Shown here: positions 26,883 to 36,050 of the stretch, in pieces
How the letters are laid out: each line of letters begins with the position of its first letter
How positions within the stretch are numbered: the stretch's first letter is position 1
Source: Bacillus sp. Bos-x628
GTDB lineage: Bacteria; Bacillota; Bacilli; Bacillales; Bacillaceae
NCBI RefSeq assembly: GCF_040500475.1
Contig: NZ_CP159358.1
Location: forward strand, 2,542,001-2,606,000
Direction: 5' to 3'
DNA: 64,000 nt
Position numbers and translations under genes: made by a program
The notes under the pieces: model-generated
Seen by the model: only the letters and a program-made list of their open reading frames with translations
What the model was told of the DNA's origin: nothing
Database searches by the model: none

Positions 26883-27455
26883 TTGAAAAAAGTAATTACG
26901 ATGCCGTTTCTTATATTACTTCTAGGTGTACTGCTTACAGCATGCGGCACAACAAATCAATCAAACGACAGTACTACTAACCGCAGCAAAAAAGAAACAT
27001 CTGAAGCCACTGATCAGAAGGAAGAAAACGGATCAGATCAAACAAATGAAGAGAAGTCAGCTAATGAAAAAGCAGACGATCAAAGCAAAGAGACGAATGC
27101 TCAAACGGATGACCAATCAGGTCAATCCAATAACGACTCAAAAGAAAGCTCAAGTAAAGAAATCAAGAAAGAAGAAACAACCAACAATCAATCAAAATCA
27201 GAGTCTAAAACGAAAAAAGAATCCATAACAAATAAGAAAAATGAAGTCACCAAGGAAGGCACATATGTCGGTTTGGCTGATGGACATACAATTGCAGTGA
27301 ACATTGACGGGAAAGAAGTAGCCATTCAATTTGGCAATACTTTCTCTAAGCAAGTGAATAACTTAAAAGAGGAATCAAAAGTAAAAGTCACTTATACAAA
27401 AGATGCAAACGGAACACTTAGACTGAAAACAATAGAATCAGTGAAGGCAAAATAA
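26883..27455 (+). CDS. Second LytA-like lipoprotein with long charged linker
   Basis: 190 residues. TTG at 26883 lies 6 bases after GAGGTG. Type II signal with lipobox LTAC, then about 100 residues of low-complexity Asn/Gln/Ser/Lys/Glu linker, then a C-terminal domain (TYVGLADGHTIAVNIDGKEV, SKVKVTYTKDANGT) that aligns by eye with LytA. It therefore looks like LytA with a wall-spanning linker added. Together with the second LytC it makes an expanded lyt cluster. The function is inferred from LytA only. Confidence 0.8.
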   Translation: MKKVITMPFLILLLGVLLTACGTTNQSNDSTTNRSKKETSEATDQKEENGSDQTNEEKSANEKADDQSKETNAQTDDQSGQSNNDSKESSSKEIKKEETTNNQSKSESKTKKESITNKKNEVTKEGTYVGLADGHTIAVNIDGKEVAIQFGNTFSKQVNNLKEESKVKVTYTKDANGTLRLKTIESVKAK

Positions 27456-27523
27456 AAAAAGTACCTTGGAATGGGGAACGGGACTGCCCGCATAAAGTGA
27501 GTCAAACATAAAAAGCCTAAAGC

Positions 27524-27573
27524 AACCAGTGCGCTCGGATACAATACCGGAGCGCACTGGTTTCATTTTTTTT
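27524..27573 (+). terminator. Terminator after the lyt cluster
   Basis: AACCAGTGCGCTC (27524-27536) pairs perfectly with GAGCGCACTGGTT (27550-27562), then TC and a long T-run. Confidence 0.9.
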
Positions 27574-27631
27574 TGATAATAGAATTGAATGTCTTTTTCA
27601 ATGAGCTTGTCCTTCAACCTGTTCCTTTAAT

Positions 27632-27861
27632 TAATCTCGTTCTCCCTCCAGACTTTTAAGCGTTGTCTTAAGGTATCCAATAAAAGGATTGTCTGCCTTT
27701 ATATTTTTGCCTCTTTGATCTTCAAAAGACTTGCCCTCACGGTACTTCGAAGACCTAATTCTTCAGATAACGTGTGATAGCTTTTATTTCCTTCTAAATA
27801 CAGTTTGACAGCCTTCATTTTAAATTCTTTCGTATCGAAACTGTTTTCCTTTTTGCGCCAT
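27632..27861 (-). pseudogene. Broken IS3-family (IS150-type) transposase OrfA fragment
   Basis: On the minus strand a start at 27861 (MAQKGKQF, preceded by GGAGGGGG) runs into a frameshift near 27840. The next frame reads FDTKEFKMKAVKLYLEGNKS and YHTLSEELGLRSTV, the helix-turn-helix of IS3-family OrfA. A second shift or deletion leads to EGKSFEDQRGKN in another frame, then a stop. No OrfB and no terminal repeats were found, so this is a dead remnant between the lyt and tua clusters. Confidence 0.75.
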
Positions 27862-27988
27862 GAAAAACCCCCTCCACCTATACGTGTATCCAAGAGTTTT
27901 TCCATTTTCTAAGTAAGAGAGAATCATACCAGAATTGCGGGTCTTTTTTACGTATAAAAGGGCATAATCTTGATATACGTGCACATTC

Positions 27989-28036
27989 TTAACACACTTT
28001 TACAAGACTTAACAACGCATTTACATTTGCTTAATG
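27989..28036 (+). promoter_or_regulatory. PhoP-box array upstream of the tua operon
   Basis: Five hexamers TTAACA (27989), TTTACA (27999), TTAACA (28009), TTTACA (28020), TTAATG (28031) repeat every 10-11 bases with 4-5-base spacers, the TTHACA pattern of PhoP activator boxes. A plausible -10 follows (TGATAAACT, core 28046-28051, or CATAGA at 28059). B. subtilis tuaA-H is PhoP activated in phosphate starvation. Confidence 0.85.
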
Positions 28037-28108
28037 TTGCTCTGATAAACTGACTTTCATAGAACATCTCTTTACACAACAACTATTTGAATGGTGAGGT
28101 GCAGGTCA

Positions 28109-28768
28109 GTGAGCGCAGAAAAAGCGATGAATCTTTACAGAGAATTTGAAGTGAGACGAAATCACTCTTTTGCCTTAACAGAACATATGGTTCGCTATTT
28201 ATTTGCAAAGCGTTTCATAGATTTAGTTTTCTCGTTCATCGGATTGATTTTGAGTACGCCAATCATTTTGCTTTTCGCCCTTTTAATTAAGTTAGAAACA
28301 CCAGGGCCAGCCTTTTATATGCAGGAAAGGGTCGGGAAAGACGGTGTTTACTTCAAATTATGGAAGCTTAGATCAATGAGAACCGATGCAGAAAGCGGTG
28401 GGGCGAAATGGGCACAAAAAAATGATCCACGTATCACAAAAATTGGAGCTTTCATTCGAAAAACAAGAATTGATGAGCTACCACAATTTATCAACGTGTT
28501 AAAAGGAGAAATGAGTATTGTCGGGCCAAGACCGGAAAGACCTATGTTTACCGCAGAATTTAATCGAACCATTCCAGGTTTTACAAAAAGGCTGGCGGTC
28601 AAGCCGGGTCTGACAGGTCTTGCTCAGGTAAATGGAGGATATGAAATGAGTCCAAGTGAAAAATTATCATACGACTTACAGTATATTCAAAACTTGACAT
28701 TTTCTCTCGACACGAAGATTATGGTAAAAACGTTAAAAGTAATTATGACTGGAGACGGAGCCAGATAA
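28109..28768 (+). CDS. tuaA: Teichuronic acid initiating sugar-phosphate transferase TuaA
   Basis: Transfers the first sugar-1-phosphate (GalNAc-P in B. subtilis) to undecaprenyl-phosphate. 219 residues from the GTG at 28109, which is 7 bases after GAGGTG; an ATG at 28091 precedes that site and is unlikely. One N-terminal membrane segment ([20 protein letters not shown]), then the bacterial sugar transferase domain: [61 protein letters not shown]. First gene of the tua operon. Confidence 0.92.
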   Translation: MSAEKAMNLYREFEVRRNHSFALTEHMVRYLFAKRFIDLVFSFIGLILSTPIILLFALLIKLETPGPAFYMQERVGKDGVYFKLWKLRSMRTDAESGGAKWAQKNDPRITKIGAFIRKTRIDELPQFINVLKGEMSIVGPRPERPMFTAEFNRTIPGFTKRLAVKPGLTGLAQVNGGYEMSPSEKLSYDLQYIQNLTFSLDTKIMVKTLKVIMTGDGAR

Positions 28769-28786
28769 GTAAAGTAGGGAAGAGAA

Positions 28787-30238
28787 ATGGCAAGTATAAA
28801 AAATCGCATGTTAAGTGGTGCGAAATGGACAAGCTTGTCCGCGGTGATCATTACCATCATCCAAATCGGACAGTTCGCCTTTTTAGGAAATGTGATGTCG
28901 CTCAAAGAATTTGGACTCGTTGGCATGATCACAACCGTCACAATATTTACGCAGATCTTACTTGACTTAGGAATCGGAGCGGCGATTATCCAAAAGGAAC
29001 AAGCAACTGATCGCCAGTTATCTACATTATATTGGATGAACTTATTAACAGGGGTCGTATTGTTTTGTCTACTCATCCTTGTAAGCCCGATCATTGCCGC
29101 CTTTTATTCTCGACATGAACTAGAAGGTCTACTCAAACTATTATCTATTATGTTTCTGATTGCGCCAATCGGTCAGCAATATCAGTACATGCTGCAAAAA
29201 GACTTAGCGTTTAAGACATTAAGTACAATTGAAACCATTGCGAATCTTTTGTCGCTAGTTGTTTTGTTCGTGCTTGTCTTTTTGATCAATCCAATCGTCG
29301 CTTATGTCATGTCTCAAGTGGTTTTGCAATCAGGAAAAGGTCTATTATATGCAGCGGCTTATTGGAAAAAGTGGCATCCATCACCGGTCTTTGCATTAGG
29401 GGAAGTGAAAGAATTTTTCTCGTTCGGTGCCTTTCAGTTGGCGTCTAGGCTCGTCAATCGAGCAGGCTCTAACATTGACATGATTTTAATTGGCCGGTTT
29501 CTTGGGGCAGAGGCGTTAGGTATTTATAGCTTGGCTTATCAAATTGTGACGATACCTGTGCTGAAAATTAATCCGATTGTGACGAGAGTGGCATTTCCTG
29601 TGTTTTCAAAAAGTCAGCGTGACCACTCGGTGCTACGTGAAGGTTTTCTGAGTATGACGAATATGCTAGCACTCATTAGTTTTCCATTATTAATCGGTCT
29701 TGTTGCCGTATCAGATAGCTTTATAGAAGTCGTGTTTGGAGAGAGATGGCTAGTGGCTGTTCCTGTCCTAAATATTTTATGTATCGTAGGTCTTCTTCGT
29801 GTGTTGATGAATCCAAACGGTTCCATTCTTCTTGCAAAGGGAAGGGCGGATTTAGCCTTTTATTGGGATACGGGCATGCTCATTGTATATGGATGTGCGT
29901 TATATGCAGGAGTAAGGTCAGGCAATCTAGTCACAGTGGCATGGATTTATTCAGGTGTCAGCTTACTGAATTTTCTTGTTGGGAGGTGGCTCATGGCCCA
30001 TGTCATCCAGCTTGAAATGAAGGTGTACATGAAATCGCTCTTAAAGCCTACTGTGATGACGCTATTAATGGCTGTATGTGCATTTGCTGTTCATCAAGGG
30101 TTAAAGCTGACTCTTGCAAATAGCCTAATTCAATTAATACTGACCGTTTTTTTAAGCGCTGCTTTATACAGCCTGCTGTTTTTAAAAATGTATCCACGGA
30201 TTGCAGGCAAACTATTGAGAAGAGGTCGTTCGTCATGA
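28787..30238 (+). CDS. tuaB: Teichuronic acid flippase TuaB (MOP family)
   Basis: Wzx-type exporter expected to flip lipid-linked teichuronic acid repeat units. 483 residues with about 12-14 hydrophobic segments and the Polysacc_synt pattern (GAKWTSLSAVIITIIQIGQF at the start; FGAFQLASRLVNRAGSNID in the middle). It overlaps tuaC by 4 bases (ATGA). Confidence 0.92.
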   Translation: MASIKNRMLSGAKWTSLSAVIITIIQIGQFAFLGNVMSLKEFGLVGMITTVTIFTQILLDLGIGAAIIQKEQATDRQLSTLYWMNLLTGVVLFCLLILVSPIIAAFYSRHELEGLLKLLSIMFLIAPIGQQYQYMLQKDLAFKTLSTIETIANLLSLVVLFVLVFLINPIVAYVMSQVVLQSGKGLLYAAAYWKKWHPSPVFALGEVKEFFSFGAFQLASRLVNRAGSNIDMILIGRFLGAEALGIYSLAYQIVTIPVLKINPIVTRVAFPVFSKSQRDHSVLREGFLSMTNMLALISFPLLIGLVAVSDSFIEVVFGERWLVAVPVLNILCIVGLLRVLMNPNGSILLAKGRADLAFYWDTGMLIVYGCALYAGVRSGNLVTVAWIYSGVSLLNFLVGRWLMAHVIQLEMKVYMKSLLKPTVMTLLMAVCAFAVHQGLKLTLANSLIQLILTVFLSAALYSLLFLKMYPRIAGKLLRRGRSS

Positions 30239-31419
30239 AGGTTCTATGGCTGACAAGTGTATATCCAAGTGAGAGGAATCCGAGTGAGGGTGTATTTCAC
30301 GAAACACAAGTGCAGGAGCTTCTCAAGCAAGGAATAGAAGTGACAGTCATTTGTCCCAATCCTGTGAATCCGCCCATTTTACGGATGCTAAAAGCATCCT
30401 ATCGCCAGAAAAGAGAAGTGCCAGAACAGGAATTGAGAGGTGGCGTGACCGTTTACAGACCACCGTATACAGCATTGCCTGGTCAACTGAAATGGGCTCA
30501 GCCGAGTAAACGAATAGCGGCTGCTGTACTTCATACGATTCAGCGTCATCAGCTATCCCCTGATTTCATACACGCGCACTTTTCCATGCCGTCAGGAGGA
30601 GCTGCCGCTGTCATTCAAGAGGAGACACAAATCCCATATGTTCTTACCTTGCATGGCAGTGATGTTAACGTGTATCCGCATTATAGCAAAGGGGCTTTCA
30701 AAGCCTTTGAGACAGCGGTGAAACAGGCATCTGCTGTATTCACAGTGAGTCAGGAGCTTGCGGAAAAGACAAAGGAAATGACGAAGGTGGACGCTCAATT
30801 CCTTCCACTTGGTATCCCGCTCAAGTCATTTTCCGATAAGCGAGAGAAGAAAGAAGAAATAAGGAAGCAGTTAGGTTTGCCTCTTCACGACAAACTGGTG
30901 GTGTTTGTTGGCCGCTTAGTCAAAGAAAAAGGGCTATTTGAACTAGCTGATGCTGTCAGTGGGATGAGCGGTGTGAAGGCGGTCTTTGTGGGAAAGGGTC
31001 CAATTGCAAAGGAACTCACTGAACGGGCAGGTTCATCCATTTTGCTTCCCGGACAAGTGCCGAATGAAAAGGTGAAGGATTACTTAATGGCAGCTGATCT
31101 ATTGGCTCTTCCTTCCTACAGTGAGGGAATGCCGACAGTTGTGCTTGAGGCGCTAGCCTTAAAAGTGCCTGTCATTGCAACAAGAGTTGGTGGTCTCACA
31201 TCATTATTTTCCACATATCAACACCTGCTCATTGAGCCGCGTTCAACGAGTCAGCTAAAAGAGGCCATTCATGCCTATCTTTATGAAAATAAATGGACTG
31301 AGCAAGTGAAGAACGATCTGTATCAAATCGTTCATACGCAATACTCATCATCACAAAATGTCCAGCACCTCATTGAACAATATCAAGATGTGCTGAATCG
31401 ATCAATATCCATTGTTTAA
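30235..31419 (+). CDS. tuaC: Teichuronic acid glycosyltransferase TuaC (GT4)
   Basis: 394-residue GT4 glycosyltransferase. N-terminal LTSVYPSERNPSEGVFHE, donor domain VVFVGRLVKEKGLFELA, EX7E motif EGMPTVVLE. Start overlaps the tuaB stop, so it is translationally coupled. The sugar it transfers is not visible from sequence; in B. subtilis it is one of the three tua glycosyltransferases. Confidence 0.9.
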   Translation: MKVLWLTSVYPSERNPSEGVFHETQVQELLKQGIEVTVICPNPVNPPILRMLKASYRQKREVPEQELRGGVTVYRPPYTALPGQLKWAQPSKRIAAAVLHTIQRHQLSPDFIHAHFSMPSGGAAAVIQEETQIPYVLTLHGSDVNVYPHYSKGAFKAFETAVKQASAVFTVSQELAEKTKEMTKVDAQFLPLGIPLKSFSDKREKKEEIRKQLGLPLHDKLVVFVGRLVKEKGLFELADAVSGMSGVKAVFVGKGPIAKELTERAGSSILLPGQVPNEKVKDYLMAADLLALPSYSEGMPTVVLEALALKVPVIATRVGGLTSLFSTYQHLLIEPRSTSQLKEAIHAYLYENKWTEQVKNDLYQIVHTQYSSSQNVQHLIEQYQDVLNRSISIV

Positions 31420-31494
31420 ACATGATGAATTGTGCAAAGACTAATAGATAAACAGTTTGGAACGGTCAATATGCTTTTACTGAGAGGATGAAGA

Positions 31495-32832
31495 ATGTTG
31501 AAGAAAATTGCTGTGATTGGAACAGGATATGTCGGATTAGTATCGGGTACATGTTTTGCTGATATAGGAAATCGCGTCATATGCTGTGACATAGATGAAA
31601 CTAAAATCAACAGCCTTAAAAGTGGTATCGTTCCGATTTATGAGCCGGGCTTAAAGGAATTAATTGAGAAGAATACGGAAGAAGGCAAACTGTGCTTTAC
31701 TACAGATATTCCTGCTGCGATTCGAGAATCAGAGATTATCTATATTGCAGTCGGAACACCAATGACAGCGCAGGGGGAAGCTGATTTAACTTTTGTGAAA
31801 ACGGTCGCTCAAACAGTTGGTGAACACCTAAATGGTTACAAAGTGATTGTCAATAAAAGTACAGTACCTGTTGGAACAGGGCGTCTTGTCAAAGCCATCG
31901 TAGAAAAGGCATCACGTAGTAAATATCCTTTTGATGTTGTATCAAATCCAGAGTTCCTTCGTGAGGGCTCTGCGATTCGTGACACAATGAATATGGAGCG
32001 GGCAGTCATCGGATCTACGAGCACTCATGCATCGAATATCATTAAAAAATTGCATGAACCATTTCAAACAGAGATAGTTGAAACCAATTTAGAAAGCGCA
32101 GAGATGATCAAATATGCCGCAAATGCCATGCTCGCGACGAAAATCTCGTTCATCAATGACATCGCAAACATTTGTGAGCGAGTAGGTGCAGACGTTGAAA
32201 AAGTCAGCGAAGGTGTTGGATTAGACAGTCGCATCGGGCATAAATTTTTAAAGGCAGGCATTGGCTTTGGGGGTTCTTGCTTCCCGAAAGACACAATGGC
32301 TCTTCTCAAAATAGCAGAGACAGCGGGCTATCGGTTCAAGCTGATAGAATCCGTTATCGAAACAAATAACAACCAAAGAGCACACCTTGTCAGCAAACTA
32401 ATGAGTGTGTTCGGTGAAATTAAAGGAAAAACCATTTCCGTATTAGGGCTCGCATTTAAACCAAATACAAACGATATACGATCAGCTCCGGCATTAGATA
32501 TTATCCCAATGCTGAGAGAGCTTGGTGCTTTTGTGAAAGCCTATGATCCGATTGCTTATGTGGAAGCCGAAAGAGAGCTTGGTCCGCAGGCAGTCTTTAG
32601 CAACGATCTCTATGAAACAGTCAAAGATACAGATGCTTGTCTCATCTTAACGGAATGGGATGAAGTGAAAAAGATGGATAAAGAGCAAATCAAGCAACTT
32701 CTTCGATCACCAATTTTAATTGACGGAAGGAATTTGTTTGAACCAGCAGAAATGAAAGAAAGAGGATTTATTTACCAGTCTATTGGCCGCCCAGGCGTAT
32801 GGGAAGCAGAATTGGTATCTAAGGCACAATAA
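31495..32832 (+). CDS. tuaD: UDP-glucose 6-dehydrogenase TuaD
   Basis: Oxidises UDP-glucose to UDP-glucuronate with NAD+. 445 residues. N-terminal NAD-binding loop VIGTGYVGLVSGTCFADIG, TVPVGTG, PEFLREGSAI, catalytic Cys in GFGGSCFPKDT, C-terminal LGLAFKPNTNDIRSAPALDI. Substrate comes from GtaB (17606). Strong GAGAGGATGA before the ATG. Confidence 0.95.
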   Translation: MLKKIAVIGTGYVGLVSGTCFADIGNRVICCDIDETKINSLKSGIVPIYEPGLKELIEKNTEEGKLCFTTDIPAAIRESEIIYIAVGTPMTAQGEADLTFVKTVAQTVGEHLNGYKVIVNKSTVPVGTGRLVKAIVEKASRSKYPFDVVSNPEFLREGSAIRDTMNMERAVIGSTSTHASNIIKKLHEPFQTEIVETNLESAEMIKYAANAMLATKISFINDIANICERVGADVEKVSEGVGLDSRIGHKFLKAGIGFGGSCFPKDTMALLKIAETAGYRFKLIESVIETNNNQRAHLVSKLMSVFGEIKGKTISVLGLAFKPNTNDIRSAPALDIIPMLRELGAFVKAYDPIAYVEAERELGPQAVFSNDLYETVKDTDACLILTEWDEVKKMDKEQIKQLLRSPILIDGRNLFEPAEMKERGFIYQSIGRPGVWEAELVSKAQ

Positions 32833-32846
32833 TAGGGGGAGCTTGG

Positions 32847-33776
32847 ATGAAGAAAGTATTGGTTACTGGGGGCAGCGGATTTATTGGTTCACATACGGTT
32901 GAGACATTAATAGAAAAAGGTTACGAGCCCATCGTGCTTGATAACTTTTCAACAGGATCTCAGCAAAACATAGCACATCTTCCCGTTCAATGCATTGAGG
33001 CAGATATAACAAATCCGGAAACAATAGATGTGATAAAACAAATGGCCCCGGATTATATCATTCACCTTGCAGCACAAGTAAGTGTAGCAGTATCCGTGGA
33101 AGATTTCGTATATGACGAGGGAGTCAACATAAAAGGCTCTCTTCACGTCATAAAAGCAGCTGCTGAAATAGGTGTCGAGAAAGTGGTGTTCGCCTCATCG
33201 GCAGCTGTCTATGGAAATCCTCTTTATCTTCCAGTTGATACAGCCCATCGATTGCAGCCAAGTTCGCCCTACGGTTTATCAAAGTTAACGGTTGAACGAT
33301 ACTTAGAAATGGCGAAATCGCTCTATGATGTAGATTATTGTATTTTGCGATACAGCAATGTGTATGGTCCGCGCCAAGATGCTCTTGGCGAAGGCGGTGT
33401 TGTCTCTATTTTTGCTGACAAGTTTGTAAAACATGAGACGCCATACATTTTTGGAGACGGGGAACAAACAAGAGATTTTATTTATGTAGGTGATCTCGCA
33501 GCAGCAAATGTAGCGGCTTTAACAGCCCAATCAAACGTTTGTTTAAATATCTCATGTGGTCATTCCATCACAGTAAATGAGCTGTTTCAAACGATGAAGC
33601 ATGTCACGAGATCTCATCTTGAACCGATTTACAAGCCACAGCGTGCGGGAGATATTGTGCACAGTACATTGGCGAATGAGGAAACAAAACAAGTCTTAGC
33701 ATGGGAGCCTGTCGTTTCTTTACAAGAAGGTTTGGCTCGTACCATCTCCTACTATGAACAGGAAGTAAAGGCTTAA
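32847..33776 (+). CDS. NAD-dependent sugar-nucleotide epimerase (extended SDR) in the tua operon
   Basis: 309 residues. NAD-binding VTGGSGFIGSHTVETL, HLAAQVSVAVSVEDF, catalytic Ser in FASSAAVYG and Tyr-Lys in PYGLSKLTVERY; GDGEQTRDFIYVGDLA is typical of GalE/WbpP/GlcA 4-epimerases. It lies 14 bases after tuaD and before tuaE, a place where B. subtilis has no gene. Likely reactions are 4-epimerisation of UDP-GlcNAc (giving UDP-GalNAc for TuaA) or of UDP-GlcA made by TuaD (giving UDP-GalA). Sequence alone does not decide between them. Confidence 0.87.
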   Translation: MKKVLVTGGSGFIGSHTVETLIEKGYEPIVLDNFSTGSQQNIAHLPVQCIEADITNPETIDVIKQMAPDYIIHLAAQVSVAVSVEDFVYDEGVNIKGSLHVIKAAAEIGVEKVVFASSAAVYGNPLYLPVDTAHRLQPSSPYGLSKLTVERYLEMAKSLYDVDYCILRYSNVYGPRQDALGEGGVVSIFADKFVKHETPYIFGDGEQTRDFIYVGDLAAANVAALTAQSNVCLNISCGHSITVNELFQTMKHVTRSHLEPIYKPQRAGDIVHSTLANEETKQVLAWEPVVSLQEGLARTISYYEQEVKA

Positions 33777-33815
33777 TCCCTCAAATCGGATGGATGGCTT
33801 AGGAGGGAAACAGGT

Positions 33816-35273
33816 ATGAGTGTGAAACAAACAGCATGGCAAATCATGATTGGATGTATTCTTTTAGTTGCAGGGATATGGCTTGTACAAACAGCATCAA
33901 TGCAGCCCATTGGGTTAAAGAAGATGATGGCAATTCCTATTCTACTTGTCATATTGGCGGTAGTTGCTGTTTTGATCAAACGATACATGAATGGTGAACA
34001 AATATGGATGTCAGCCATTTATCTTCTCATTGCATTCACATTTCTCAATAATGCATTCTTTTCAATAAGTGTCGGTTTCTTTAGTCTTTTTCTTTATCGC
34101 ATGATGCTCATCTTAGTCTTTGCCTTATTTATTTGGCGGATGAGAGAGAAGGGGACATACATATCGCAGTGGCAGAATATTCGAGTGAAAGGTATTCTCG
34201 GGTTTTTCGCTGCATGGTTTCTTTATGGGCTCCTCTCACTGCTGTGGGCTCATTCAGTCACAGATGGCTTAAAGTATATGTCTCTTTTAGCAATGGGGAT
34301 GGGCTTTGTCTTTATCGTTGTCATGTACATCCAACGTATGGATCAGCTCGTGACATTTTATAGCATCTGGCTAATTATGACAGTATTTGTCATGGGGATC
34401 GGGTTCTATAACCACTTTACCTTAAACCATTTGCCGAATACATCATTGTATCTTGGCCCAGTGTATAAACAGCACTATCCCACATCCGTTTTCTTTAATC
34501 AAAATGACTTTGCGACGTTTTTATCTATCAGTTTTTTCTTATATTTTGCCTGCATGCGTCAAATGAAAAACGGATATGTCAAAGCATTTGGTTTATTGGG
34601 TGCGATCTCAGCTCTTTATCTCATTTTATTAACCGAATCACGTGCCAGCTTACTGGGAGTATTTGCGGGAGTTGCTGTCTATGTGTGGCTACTCATGCCG
34701 CGCCTTTTGAAAAAGTGGTCTCTCGTGGCACTATGCGGACTCGGTGTGGTCTTTATCGCTGTCTTTTCAGCCAAGATTTATTCCGTCTTTTATGATTTGT
34801 TTCTTGCTTCACAAGTGGCACATTCTTTTAGTGAACCACTCCCGTCCAACATCGCTAGAGCGAATTTAATTAAAAATGCATGGCATTTCTTCGCAAATTC
34901 ATATGGCTTCGGGGTAGGTGCGGGAAATGTTTCGTATTACTTAGCCCACTTTTCGATCTTTGATACAGATCAAGTCGTTGAAGTGCACAATTGGCTGTTA
35001 GAGATCATGACGAACTTCGGATTTGCGATGATGCTTGGCTATATCTCAGTGTACGCCTATCTCATGGTGACACTTTACAAACAATACCAAATGGCAGATA
35101 CAAGATCAGCAAAAATGATCATTGAAGGTTTATTTGCTGCCATGCTTAGTTTTCTTGTATCAAGTATCAGTCCAAGTTCCGTCTCGAATCTATATTTTCA
35201 CTGGGTGTTTTTAGGGCTCGTGATCGCAGCGGTGAATATGTTGAAAAATAAACAGCGTTTAAGGTATTGGTAA
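33816..35273 (+). CDS. tuaE: Teichuronic acid polymerase-type protein TuaE
   Basis: 485 residues with about 11 membrane segments and the Wzy_C/O-antigen-ligase pattern: a large loop with LTESRASLLGVFAGVAVYVW before it, and ANLIKNAWHFFANSYGFGVG and VHNWLLEIMTNFG near its end. Expected to polymerise or ligate teichuronic acid on the outer face. AGGAGGG upstream of the ATG. Confidence 0.88.
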   Translation: MSVKQTAWQIMIGCILLVAGIWLVQTASMQPIGLKKMMAIPILLVILAVVAVLIKRYMNGEQIWMSAIYLLIAFTFLNNAFFSISVGFFSLFLYRMMLILVFALFIWRMREKGTYISQWQNIRVKGILGFFAAWFLYGLLSLLWAHSVTDGLKYMSLLAMGMGFVFIVVMYIQRMDQLVTFYSIWLIMTVFVMGIGFYNHFTLNHLPNTSLYLGPVYKQHYPTSVFFNQNDFATFLSISFFLYFACMRQMKNGYVKAFGLLGAISALYLILLTESRASLLGVFAGVAVYVWLLMPRLLKKWSLVALCGLGVVFIAVFSAKIYSVFYDLFLASQVAHSFSEPLPSNIARANLIKNAWHFFANSYGFGVGAGNVSYYLAHFSIFDTDQVVEVHNWLLEIMTNFGFAMMLGYISVYAYLMVTLYKQYQMADTRSAKMIIEGLFAAMLSFLVSSISPSSVSNLYFHWVFLGLVIAAVNMLKNKQRLRYW

Positions 35274-35345
35274 AATATGTGTGATGATCGGCTTGTATGG
35301 CAACACTAGAAAAAAGGCAAATACGCAAATGTTGGGAGAATGAAC

Positions 35346-36023
35346 ATGTCTGGTTTCATTTTAAGAATAGGCAAGCGAATCAGAAAGCACATCGTATGGA
35401 TGATTTTGCTGCCTGTGTTATTAGCAGCTTTTGGTTTCTTTTTCGCAAAAGGGACACTGGAACAGTCGAGTTATACCGCATCTGTCACTCTTACACTTGG
35501 TAAATACGACGATGCAGTGTATAACAACATGGAAGAAGTGATGTCTCTATTAAAAAGCGATGCGTTTCTCAAACAAGCACTCGGTGATGTAAAAGAAGAG
35601 GAAAGGCAAGATGTGAAAAGCCGCCTCATTCTCACCAATCAATCAGATACTCAATTACAACTATCGTTTACAGATGCCGAAAATGATCGTGCCCTTGCTG
35701 TTGTGAAGCAGATGTCTGATACGTTTTTAAAACAAGACAAAACCTTATTTACAAAAAGACAGCAAGTCATTGAAAAAAGATTATCTGCTCTTGAAGATGA
35801 GCCTGTCAGTAATGACTCCAAGGTAGATAAAGAACGATTCTTATATGAATTGGAGTCTACGAAGCTCGGAATGAAACAGGCAAAGATTGTCGACCCAGCT
35901 CAGTTACTTGATGAAGGCAACAAGGGCATGTCAGCGAAAAAGCGTGCATTGCTTGGACTTGTCATCGGCTTTAGCATCTCATTGTTGTTTGCTGTATTAC
36001 CTGAATTGTTCAAAGAATCTTAA
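35346..36023 (+). CDS. tuaF: Teichuronic acid chain-length type protein TuaF
   Basis: 225 residues from the ATG at 35346; the ATG at 35340 is too close to GGGAG. Two membrane segments, one N-terminal (MILLPVLLAAFGFFFAKG) and one C-terminal (LLGLVIGFSISLLFAVLPEL), enclose an outer, partly coiled-coil part, the Wzz/chain-length topology. The exact role in teichuronic acid synthesis is not established; position in the operon supports the name. Confidence 0.85.
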   Translation: MSGFILRIGKRIRKHIVWMILLPVLLAAFGFFFAKGTLEQSSYTASVTLTLGKYDDAVYNNMEEVMSLLKSDAFLKQALGDVKEEERQDVKSRLILTNQSDTQLQLSFTDAENDRALAVVKQMSDTFLKQDKTLFTKRQQVIEKRLSALEDEPVSNDSKVDKERFLYELESTKLGMKQAKIVDPAQLLDEGNKGMSAKKRALLGLVIGFSISLLFAVLPELFKES

Positions 36024-36050
36024 TGATGAAGAACTGGAGATGAGTCTTAG

